DNA of 5,854 nucleotides, taken from assembly GCA_934661755.1 (NCBI GenBank), contig CAKUJM010000073.1:1-5854 (forward strand). The letters are read 5' to 3'. Origin of the DNA: an uncultured Lentisphaeria bacterium. Lineage in GTDB: Bacteria > Verrucomicrobiota > Lentisphaeria > Oligosphaerales > Oligosphaeraceae. The position numbers and the translations under genes were made by a program. Every line of letters starts with the position of its first letter. Within the stretch, counting starts at the first letter, position 1. Shown one piece after another: positions 1 to 5,854 of this stretch. The notes under the pieces are model-generated. The model saw only the letters and a list, made by a program, of their open reading frames with translations. It made no database searches and had not been told where the DNA came from.

Positions 1-234
1 GCATGGACGCACGTCAAGCCCGACGCCAACCCCTCCGGCGCTGTCGCGCCACCTCCCCTTGCAGGGGAGGCTTTTCTGGTCGTGAGAACTGGAGCGCGGT
101 CGTTTAACGTCCGTACACTACGGCACGTCAAGCCCAACGCCAACCCCTAGGCTCCTCAGCCCCTCCCGGGGTAGCAAGGGCGTCTCGGCCTTGGACAATT
201 ATGTTGTTGCAACAAAGCGCGTTCTTCAAACTAC
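1..234 (+). repeat. Composite palindromic repeat, unit A (alpha module plus divergent beta module)
   Basis: Unit A is the first of two head-to-tail units that both begin GCATGGACGCACGTCAAGCC. The alpha module (about 1-124) holds a GGCGC-TGTC-GCGCC hairpin (37-50), the 8-bp-arm palindrome CCTCCCCT-TGC-AGGGGAGG (52-70) followed by CTTTTC, and the segment GCGGTCGTTTAACGTCCGTA. The beta module restarts with ACGTCAAGCCCAACGCC at 125. After TAGGCTCCTCAG it differs from the other beta copies: the usual hairpin pair is replaced by other sequence (about 155-200), including a perfect 12-bp palindrome TTGTTGCAACAA (204-215). It ends with the shared GCGCGTTCTTCAAACTAC. The unit is non-coding. It is cut by the window start, so its left edge is unknown. 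Confidence 0.85.
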
Positions 235-517
235 GCATGGACGCACGTCAAGCCCGACGCCAACCCCTCCGGCGCTGTCGCGCCACCTCCCCTTGCAGGG
301 GAGGCTTTTCTTGTCGGAGAACGTGAGCGCGGTCGTTTAACGTCCGTACACTACGGCACGTCAAGCCCAACGCCAACCCCTAGGCCCCTCAGCCTCCACT
401 GCAAGGGGAGGTGCCGCCGACAGGCGGCGGAGGGGTTAACCGCGTGAGTGAACTTGGCCGGTGCATGTGTTGTCAATAACAAAGTCTGTTTACAACATGG
501 CGCGTTCTTCAAACTAC
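235..517 (+). repeat. Composite palindromic repeat, unit B (complete alpha plus beta)
   Basis: Unit B is the fullest left-hand copy. Alpha (about 235-357) repeats unit A nearly base for base with its hairpins at 271-284 and 286-304. Beta (about 358-517) starts with the same ACGTCAAGCCCAACGCC. It carries the palindromic core in the opposite orientation: CCTCCACTGCAAGGGGAGG (393-411, one arm mismatch), then the GCCGCC-GACA-GGCGGC hairpin (413-428) and GGAGGGGTT. It continues through GTGAGTGAACTTGGCCGG and ends GTTCTTCAAACTAC. Each complete unit therefore contains the core twice, inverted. Bases 399-477 (79 bp) are identical to the reverse complement of 5719-5797. Confidence 0.88.
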
Positions 518-550
518 GCATGGACGCACGTCAAGCCCAACGCCGGAGGG
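518..550 (+). repeat. Truncated third repeat unit next to the GtaA-like gene
   Basis: A third unit starts with GCATGGACGCACGTCAAGCC but keeps only about 27 bp of alpha. AACGCC runs directly into GGAGGG, a junction that normally belongs to the far side of a palindromic core, and then into unique sequence. This looks like an internal deletion that joined the start of alpha to the end of a core. It stops about 20 bp from the stop codon of the GtaA-like gene, which reads towards it from the right. Confidence 0.7.
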
Positions 551-569
551 ATTGCCTGTGGGCGTTTTG

Positions 570-2576
570 CTACAACCGGTCGGCAATCATGTGATAGAGG
601 AACGGCAGGAAGACGCCGCCGACCACGGATCGTGCCTGGAACCCGCGGTGTTCGCCCTTGCCGGCAGTTTCGTACCAGTCGCTCATGGGGACGCGGTCGC
701 AGGTATTTTCCAGCCATTGGCGGACGGGGTGTACCAGGGCATCGAAGTCTTCGCGGCTTCCGGTGAGGCATGCGCTCCAGATGATCCAGTCCAGCTTGGT
801 GTATTCCTTTCGGCTGTCCAGCGGCAGTCCGAACTGCCCCTGGTGCCGTCGATAGAAGGCCATTTCGGTCTCGGCGACTTCCGCGGGGAAGAGCCGCAGA
901 TCCAGGAGGCGGTCCCAGACCAGGTTGTACTTCTGGCTCCAGGTCCCGGGCTGGTCGAATGCCAGCCGGTAGTGGTCGCCGTCATTGGCGTCATGGATCC
1001 AGCGGCTGGCGGCCTGCATTGCGGTCTCGTAGAAATGCTTGGCCTCGCCCTTGCATCCAAGCGCCTGGCAGATATGGGCCCAGGCGCCCATGGCGAGGAT
1101 GGCCTTCAGCGAGAGGTTGGCGTTATGGGCCAGGTGGCCGGCGAAGTCGTCGGTGCAAAGCTGGTTTTCCGGATCGTAGCCCTTCTCGAGCAGATACTGC
1201 GCCCATTCGCGCAGCTGGTGTTCGTATTTGCGCAGGAAATCCACATCATTGTGGAACCGCAGCAGCGCCCCGCACAGCAGGAGGATATTGCCGCATTCCT
1301 CGACAGGCATCTGGTTGGTTTCATCCTTTTCGCCGCCGCCGTAGGCCTGGCCATTGGCCAGCGGGAATAGCCCCAGGTCATGGGGCGCGAATGGATGACG
1401 CCAGCGGCTGCGGTTTGCGGCGTAGTCCAAAATTGGCGTGAGCATGCCCCGGACCAGCTCCGGCGACAGGAACAGGAACAGCGGCGCGCTGGGATAGGTG
1501 ACATCGACTGTGCAGATATCGCCGTCGGAGTAGTTTTCCTTGGAGAAGAACAGCGGCGTGCCGCGGTTGTCCGCCACCAGCTTATGGGCGGCGATGGCCT
1601 GGCGGTACGCCAGCGCGCAGATATCCGCGTATTCTTCGCCGCCGATGGTCCGCGCCTGGTGCAGCAGCAGCTCATCGAAGGCCTCGCATTCGGCCTTCAG
1701 CTCATCCTTCTGGTCGATGGCGGCGGAAAGCATGTCGCCGAAGCTCCCGAACTCGGTGTGCCAGTATCCGCGCAGACGGCAATTGAGGTACTCCACGCTG
1801 TATTCGTCATCATACGCGCAGACGAGATACCGCTCCTCGTCCAGCGGCAGATCGATGGCCGTGGCCAGCGACATCCAGTTCTCCGTGCCGGCATTGGACG
1901 TCATCGCGGTGGAGTCGTTGGGCGGCAGCTGCCGGCAGTCCACGATGCCCTTGAACAGCTCATTGTCATTGCCGATGGCGCATTGCGCATTCTGTCGATG
2001 CGGCACCGCCAGGAAGAAGCTGCCCCAGTCGATGCAGATGACGTCGCCGCATTTCCCCAGCACCTGCTGATTGGCGGCGCGCAAGAACATCAGGTCGCAT
2101 TTCGCATGTCCCAGCCGCCCGTAATTCACCGGGGCGGTTTCGTCATTCAGGCACAGGTTGCCGCCGCACGCCCAGAAGATCCGGCATTGATGCGGCCGGC
2201 CGTCTTGTGCCTCGGCCTGGAAGAGGACGTAGCTCAGGGGGCGGGACAGCACCTTGAGGTCATGCAGCAGCGCGGGTGTCAGGAAGGTGACGGTGAGCTT
2301 GACGCCACGGAATTCGAACTCGTAGACAGTGCGGGTCGGCAACACCCGGCAGGACAGCTGCCGCGCGGTGTCCTGACACCCCCAGCCGCCCATGAATCGC
2401 GCCAATTCGCCATCGACCTCGATTATCCCGCGCAGTTTTTTGGCCCTGCCGGTCCAATGTCGGGCATCATCTTCGTGGAGGTTGTCGGCAAATGACCACA
2501 GCGAGAAGTACGGGTCATGGGTGATCAGCGGGACTGCAGGGTAGCGCATGGCGGTGGTATTGAGTTGTTTTTCCAT
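570..2576 (-). CDS. GtaA/DUF4965 glutaminase-family protein, six-hairpin fold, no signal peptide
   Basis: The protein has 668 residues and matches, from memory, the bacterial 'glutaminase family' (DUF4964, GtaA N-terminal/DUF5127, GtaA six-hairpin/DUF4965, DUF1793). The N-terminal signature is RYPAVPLITHDPYFSLWS (residues 11-28), followed by a beta-rich region to about residue 300. The helical C-terminal half carries ENYSDGD..TVDVTYPSAPL (347-365), HPFAPHDLG (394-402), PLANGQ (405-410), MPVEECGN (423-430), CTDDFAGHLAHNANLS (474-489), DQPGTWSQKYNLVWD (541-555), LPLDSRKEYTK (584-594), DRVPMSDWY (627-635) and GFQARSVVGG (645-654). Invariant-looking Asp/Glu residues (D351, D358, E426, D476, D477, D596) are candidate catalytic residues. 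The fold resembles that of glycosidases. The family name comes from fungal glutaminase A, and most bacterial members have no proven substrate. The N-terminus is not a signal peptide, so the protein is probably cytoplasmic. The start at 2576 lies 9 nt after the ptsP stop, so the two are probably co-transcribed. No Shine-Dalgarno is visible; ATG at 2549, directly before RYPAVPL, is an alternative start. The stop is TAG. Confidence 0.9.
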   Translation of the reverse strand: MEKQLNTTAMRYPAVPLITHDPYFSLWSFADNLHEDDARHWTGRAKKLRGIIEVDGELARFMGGWGCQDTARQLSCRVLPTRTVYEFEFRGVKLTVTFLTPALLHDLKVLSRPLSYVLFQAEAQDGRPHQCRIFWACGGNLCLNDETAPVNYGRLGHAKCDLMFLRAANQQVLGKCGDVICIDWGSFFLAVPHRQNAQCAIGNDNELFKGIVDCRQLPPNDSTAMTSNAGTENWMSLATAIDLPLDEERYLVCAYDDEYSVEYLNCRLRGYWHTEFGSFGDMLSAAIDQKDELKAECEAFDELLLHQARTIGGEEYADICALAYRQAIAAHKLVADNRGTPLFFSKENYSDGDICTVDVTYPSAPLFLFLSPELVRGMLTPILDYAANRSRWRHPFAPHDLGLFPLANGQAYGGGEKDETNQMPVEECGNILLLCGALLRFHNDVDFLRKYEHQLREWAQYLLEKGYDPENQLCTDDFAGHLAHNANLSLKAILAMGAWAHICQALGCKGEAKHFYETAMQAASRWIHDANDGDHYRLAFDQPGTWSQKYNLVWDRLLDLRLFPAEVAETEMAFYRRHQGQFGLPLDSRKEYTKLDWIIWSACLTGSREDFDALVHPVRQWLENTCDRVPMSDWYETAGKGEHRGFQARSVVGGVFLPFLYHMIADRL

Positions 2577-2585
2577 CTATTTGGG

Positions 2586-5000
2586 TTACAGCGGGTGGGC
2601 CGCCTGGAACTCGCGGAGTCGCCGATGGACTTCATCGGCATTGGAGAACTTGCACAATTCTTCGTAGAGGGCCTGGCATTCCGCCATGGAAACCTTGCGT
2701 ATATACTCCCGGACCCGGGGGATGGCGGCGGAATTCATCGAGAGCTTGCGCAGTCCGGCGCCCAGAAGCGCCGGCGTGGCCAGCTGGTTCCCCGCCAGTT
2801 CGCCGCACAACTCCAGGTCTTTTCCGGGGAATTTGGCCACAGTCCGGCAGACAAAGCCGAGGATGCTGAAGACCACCGGGTGGCATTGCTTGAACCACTG
2901 GGTGACCTTGTTGTTGCCGCGGTCCACCGCAAAGAGGTACTGCACCAGGTCATTGGTGCCGATGCTGACAAAATCCACTTCCGGCAGCAGCTGTTCGAGG
3001 CAGACCACCGCCGACGGCACCTCCAGCATCATCCCCAGCCGCGGCAGGCCATGCGGGATGCGTTCGGCCTGCAGCGAGCGGTGCGCGTCCTCGACTGCCG
3101 CGCGGGCGCGTTCCATGTCCGCCTTGTCCGCCACCATCGGGAACATCAGCGTCACATTCGGGGCGCTGCAGGTGCGCAGGATGGCGCGCAGATGCGGCCG
3201 TGCCACCTCCTGGTTGGAGAGCAGGAAACGCAGCCCGCGCCATCCCAGCGAGGGGTTGTTCTCCGGATCCCACTTGAGATATGACAGCGGCTTGTCGCCG
3301 CCGATGTCCAATGCCCGGATGGTCACCGGCGCGCCTTCGGCGCTTTCGACCAGATGCGACAGGATCTTGTATTGCGTCTGCTCATCCGGCAGCGAATTGC
3401 GGAGCATGAACATGAATTCGGTGCGGTACAGTCCGATTTCGCGGATTCCAGCGGCGTGCAGCGCGGGGATTTCCGACGACAGCGTCACATTTCCGCAAAG
3501 GCGGATTGGCACTCCGTCGGTCGTGGTCGGCAGGTCATCCACTCCGGAGATTGCGCGCAAATCCAGCTGCCGCGCCTGGATGCTGGTCTGCAGCAGCGGC
3601 TGGTACTGCGCAACGAGTTCCTGGCGGGGATTGATGAAGCAGGTGCCGTCGCGTCCATCGACCAGCAGCTCGTCGGTGGGATGGACGAGCTTGGGGATGG
3701 ACACCAGATTGACGATCATCGGGATCCGCAGCGCCCGCGAGAGGATGGCGGCATGGGCGGTGGCGCCGCCGGTTTCGCAGACGATGCCGCTGATCCGCCG
3801 GATCGAGATGGCGAAGAGCTGTGAGGGGAAGATCTCGTGCGCCACCAGCACCACCGGGGTCTCGTCGCCGGTCTCCGCCAGGTCCGCCTCCGGGTTGCCG
3901 GTGGCGTTGCAGATCGCATTGAGCAGCCGCAGCAGGATATCCTCGACATCCTGGATGCGTTCCCGCAGATATTCATCCTCCATTGCCTGGAAGTCGTCCT
4001 GGAAGGCCTTGAAGGTGAGCGACAACGCGGCTTCGAGAGTATAGTGCTCCTGCAGGAATCCGTCGATGCGCTCACGCAGGGTCGGATCCTTCAGCATCAG
4101 CAGATGGGATTCGAAGATATCGGCCTCGGCCTCCGCCAGCAGTTCGCCCATCTGCCGGGTGTTTTTCTGCAGGGAGAGTTCGACTGAGGCGAAGGCCTCT
4201 TCCAGCCGTCGCCGTTCGCCGGCCAGGTCGTCGGTGCGGGTGAGCGGCGCATTTCGCAGCACGTCATCGCCGGCCAGGATCACGGCGCGCCCCAGCCCGA
4301 CTCCGGGGGCGATCGGCTTGCCCTTGAGGTAGCTGCCATTGTACGAGCCCATCACCTCGGCAGTCTGTCCGGGCGTCTTGGCGTACGGGGTGTCGCCGTA
4401 GGTCGCGGCGGCATGTCCCCGTGCCATGTCGAGATTCTGCAGGAATCCAGCCAGCGGCGTGGCAATCACCCCCAGGGTGTCGATGATCCATTTGGGGAAG
4501 GTGCGCTTGGAGACCCGGCACATGGTCAGGGCGCCGATGGCGTTGCCGTTGAAGCGCAGCGGCAGCACCAATATCGTGTTGCACCGCTCCTGGATGCTGC
4601 TCATCAGCCGGACGCCATTGAGTTCGTAGTCCTTGCCGATATAGCTATTGAGGACATGGCCGCTGCGGAAGGCCATCTCGGTGATGGTCTCCGCGGGTTT
4701 GAACCCCTGGATCTCATTGTAATAGAGTCCATGCGAGGCACGGATGACCATCTTTCCGCAGGTATCCCCCGGCGTGCAGTCGAAGGTGCTCAATGCGCAG
4801 ATCCGCGCATTGAAGGCCTCCGCCAGATATCGGCAGAGCTGTTCGAGAATCTTGGCCGCCTCGGTGGCGCCGCCCAGCATCCCGCAGCATCTCTCAATGA
4901 TTTTAAGACTGTTTTCGCGCATGGAAAGGAAATATGCCGCCTGCAGCCCTTTTTTCCTTGGCCTGACTTCACTGATTGAAGACACCCCGACGGCCGCCAT
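2586..5000 (-). CDS. ptsP: PtsP: GAF-domain phosphoenolpyruvate-protein phosphotransferase (enzyme I-Ntr)
   Basis: This is a cytoplasmic enzyme I that autophosphorylates from PEP and passes phosphate to an HPr/NPr-type carrier. Domains in order (804 aa): GAF at about 36-190; linker; enzyme I N-terminal region from KGKPIAPGVGLGRAV (226-240) with the helical carrier-binding part to about 360; swivelling phosphohistidine domain at about 382-455 with GGATAHAAIL, phospho-acceptor His416; TIM-barrel PEP domain at about 480-772. Expected PEP/Mg residues are all present: R526 in GLYRTEF, R562 and GGDK (567-570), E660 in MMLEVPSA, N683-D684 in SIGTNDL, R694 in AVDRGN, and catalytic C732 in ELCGELAG. 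Their offsets from E. coli enzyme I numbering are constant (about 227-230), so nothing is missing and the enzyme should be active. GAF distinguishes it from sugar-PTS PtsI. E. coli PtsP is 748 aa. Starting at Met27 (ATG at 4922) gives 778 aa and aligns better with E. coli, so the first 26 residues may not be translated. Neither start has a clear Shine-Dalgarno. It lies 103 bp downstream of rnpB, without a strong promoter that I can see. Confidence 0.93.
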   Translation of the reverse strand: MAAVGVSSISEVRPRKKGLQAAYFLSMRENSLKIIERCCGMLGGATEAAKILEQLCRYLAEAFNARICALSTFDCTPGDTCGKMVIRASHGLYYNEIQGFKPAETITEMAFRSGHVLNSYIGKDYELNGVRLMSSIQERCNTILVLPLRFNGNAIGALTMCRVSKRTFPKWIIDTLGVIATPLAGFLQNLDMARGHAAATYGDTPYAKTPGQTAEVMGSYNGSYLKGKPIAPGVGLGRAVILAGDDVLRNAPLTRTDDLAGERRRLEEAFASVELSLQKNTRQMGELLAEAEADIFESHLLMLKDPTLRERIDGFLQEHYTLEAALSLTFKAFQDDFQAMEDEYLRERIQDVEDILLRLLNAICNATGNPEADLAETGDETPVVLVAHEIFPSQLFAISIRRISGIVCETGGATAHAAILSRALRIPMIVNLVSIPKLVHPTDELLVDGRDGTCFINPRQELVAQYQPLLQTSIQARQLDLRAISGVDDLPTTTDGVPIRLCGNVTLSSEIPALHAAGIREIGLYRTEFMFMLRNSLPDEQTQYKILSHLVESAEGAPVTIRALDIGGDKPLSYLKWDPENNPSLGWRGLRFLLSNQEVARPHLRAILRTCSAPNVTLMFPMVADKADMERARAAVEDAHRSLQAERIPHGLPRLGMMLEVPSAVVCLEQLLPEVDFVSIGTNDLVQYLFAVDRGNNKVTQWFKQCHPVVFSILGFVCRTVAKFPGKDLELCGELAGNQLATPALLGAGLRKLSMNSAAIPRVREYIRKVSMAECQALYEELCKFSNADEVHRRLREFQAAHPL

Positions 5001-5048
5001 GGGATTCCCGAGGGAGCGTGCGAGAAAACGTCACGCCCGCGGCGGGGC

Positions 5049-5080
5049 AAAAAAAACTGACGGGATCCGCATCTACGGAC
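5049..5080 (-). terminator. Weak terminator candidate between rnpB and ptsP
   Basis: On the minus strand a 5-bp stem GTCCG/CGGAT (5076-5080 with 5065-5069, loop TAGATG) is followed after 8 nt by eight consecutive T residues (5049-5056). The T-run is convincing, but the stem is short and too far from it for a textbook intrinsic terminator. It may attenuate rnpB transcripts or allow partial read-through into ptsP. A second T5 run follows directly after the 3' end of rnpB (about 5095-5099). Confidence 0.25.
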
Positions 5081-5103
5081 GATCACGCCTGGGGAAAAAC
5101 AAG

Positions 5104-5465
5104 TGCGGCCCGGGACTGTAAGCCAGGTTCTGTGCAGCCGGCGTTTTCAGGCGCCAGCCCGGCGACCATTCATCTAGCGCGACCGATACCCGGAACTCAA
5201 GCGGCGCGGGCAGCGCCTCGTCCCCTATTTGGTCTTGCACCGGAGCGGGCTTGCCAAGCCGCCGCAGTCTCCTGCGGCGCTGGTGGGCTCTTGCCCCACC
5301 GTTTCACCCTTGCCGCTGTCGCCAGCGGCGGTCTGCTTTCTGTTGCGCTATCCTGACTGCGGGTTTGCCCCGCAATACCCGGCCTTTCAACCGGGACTCC
5401 TGCCCTGTGGTGCCTGGACTTTCCTCCCTACCGCAAGGCAGGGCGGCCGCCCGTCCCGGACCGCA
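5104..5465 (-). ncRNA. rnpB: RNase P RNA (bacterial type A)
   Basis: This is the catalytic RNA of RNase P, which removes 5' leaders from pre-tRNAs. On the minus strand it shows, in order: the conserved GAGGAAAGTCC of P4/CR-I (about 5416-5426), GCAACAGAAAGCA, AGGGTGAAACGGTG followed by GGCAAGAGCCCACC (P11-P12), a hairpin GCCGCAG-GAGA-CTGCGGC, GGTGCAAGACCAAATAGGGG, CCGGGTA (the GGT that reads the tRNA CCA end, about 5188-5190), TAGATGAATGG, and the 3' signature ACAGAACCTGGCTTACAG. The ends were set by the P1 helix: 5104-5116 pairs with 5453-5465 over 13 bp with a single G-U pair. Length is about 362 nt, normal for type A. An extra 8-bp hairpin (about 5139-5162) sits between ATGAATGG and the 3' P4 strand, possibly helix P19. 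Helix P4 carries a compensated base-pair change (see findings). Confidence 0.96.
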
Positions 5466-5468
5466 TGC

Positions 5469-5497
5469 ATAATGTAATTCCTGAATTTGCAATCCCT
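5469..5497 (-). promoter_or_regulatory. Probable rnpB promoter, -10 region
   Basis: On the minus strand the AT-rich stretch upstream of rnpB reads ATTGCAAATTCAGG then AATTACATTATGC. CATTAT (5469-5474) matches the sigma-70 -10 box at 4 of 6 positions and lies about 4-9 nt before the P1 helix start. TTGCAA lies upstream, but its spacing to CATTAT is too short for a standard -35 box, so the -35 is unclear. This is the only AT-rich spot between rnpB and the flanking repeat, so position supports it more than the motif does. Confidence 0.35.
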
Positions 5498-5531
5498 CAC
5501 CATCACACGAAAGCCAGCGGGACAAGGAGGG

Positions 5532-5854
5532 ATGACGTGCGCCGGTCATGACGTGCCGCGATGTACGGACGTTAAACGACCGCGCTCCAGTTTTCACGAC
5601 AGGAAAAGCCTCCCCTGCAAGGGGAGGTGGCGCGACAGCGCCGGAGGGGTTGGCGTTGGGCTTGACGTGCGTCCGTGCGTAGTTTGAAGAACGCGCTTTG
5701 TTGCAAACAGACTTTGTCATTGACAACACATGCACCGGCCAAGTTCACTCACGCGGTTAACCCCTCCGCCGCCTGTCGGCGGCACCTCCCCTTGCAGGGG
5801 AGGCTGAAGAGCCTGGGGGTTACCGTCGGTCATGACGTGCGTCCATGCGTAGTT
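5532..5854 (-). repeat. Composite palindromic repeat, right-hand copy in inverted orientation
   Basis: Read on the minus strand, this is the same family as 1-550. It has the last 6 bases of one unit (5849-5854), then a beta module (about 5848-5679) with a perfect CCTCCCCTGCAAGGGGAGG core (5785-5803), then an alpha module (about 5678-5545) with the hairpins 5629-5642 and 5609-5627, CTTTTC, and GCGGTCGTTTAACGTCCGTA. The starting motif ACGTCA recurs at 5838, 5668, 5554 and 5538 on this strand. The 170 and 114 bp spacings equal those of beta and alpha on the left, and the last copy is only 16 bp away, marking the frayed inner edge. It lies directly upstream of the rnpB promoter. Confidence 0.87.

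Noticed and set aside
204..215. Perfect palindrome TTGTTGCAACAA as an operator site.
   Set aside because: It lies inside a repeat unit with no downstream plus-strand gene, so there is nothing for it to regulate in this window.
1..550. CRISPR array on the left flank.
   Set aside because: Only two to three units of about 230-280 bp occur, with no short direct repeats separated by unique spacers, and no cas genes are present.
2686..4044. A 452-codon open frame on the plus strand, plus others at 1380-2495 and 552-1370.
   Set aside because: They lie fully opposite ptsP and the GtaA-like gene, both of which carry clear family motifs. Their translations are rich in Arg/Ser/Ala or low in recognisable motifs, as expected of antisense frames in GC-rich genes.
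5304..5735. Open frame on the minus strand beginning MHVLSMTKS, and a similar one at 461-766 on the plus strand.
   Set aside because: Both are read from the beta and alpha repeat sequence (the shared start MHVLS.TKSV is repeat-derived) and then run into rnpB or the antisense of the GtaA-like gene. They are repeat translations and not genes.
1..5854. Composite transposon carrying rnpB and ptsP.
   Set aside because: There is no transposase, no target-site duplication can be seen, and the cargo is housekeeping. Abundant intergenic repeats or contig ends explain the layout better.

Overview
The window carries one compact, leftward-transcribed block (minus strand) of three recognisable genes. It is framed on both sides by the same family of palindromic, non-coding repeats. 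In transcription order, right to left, the block is: an RNase P RNA gene (rnpB, bacterial type A); a GAF-domain enzyme I of the nitrogen phosphotransferase type (PtsP, 804 codons); and, 9 nt further on, a 668-codon protein of the GtaA/DUF4965 'glutaminase family' with a six-hairpin C-terminal half. Nothing on the plus strand looks like a real gene. The long plus-strand frames lie opposite the two proteins and reflect GC-rich codons.

Layout: 1-550 holds tandem copies of a composite repeat (two fuller units and one truncated). 570-2576 is the GtaA-like gene, 2586-5000 is ptsP, and 5001-5103 is a short gap with a weak terminator candidate. 5104-5465 is rnpB, followed by its probable promoter (about 5469-5497). 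5532-5854 is the same repeat family in the opposite orientation. The repeats stop about 20 bp from the stop codon of the last gene and about 35 bp from the rnpB promoter. The window begins and ends inside repeat units, so it may be a short contig broken at repeats rather than a biological cassette.

Organism: a bacterium with GC-rich coding sequence. Neither protein start has a clear Shine-Dalgarno sequence. GtaA-like proteins of this kind are common in Bacteroidota and occur in the PVC group. The GC-rich coding argues against a typical Bacteroides, and a Lentisphaerota/Victivallis-like or other PVC anaerobe is my best guess, at low confidence.

How the genes may work together: PtsP enzymes start the nitrogen PTS phosphorelay and, in E. 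coli, sense glutamine and 2-oxoglutarate through the GAF domain. The neighbour belongs to a family named after a fungal glutaminase and lacks an export signal. A shared role in glutamine or nitrogen metabolism is therefore a reasonable but unproven idea. No NPr, EIIA-Ntr or rpoN gene lies in the window.
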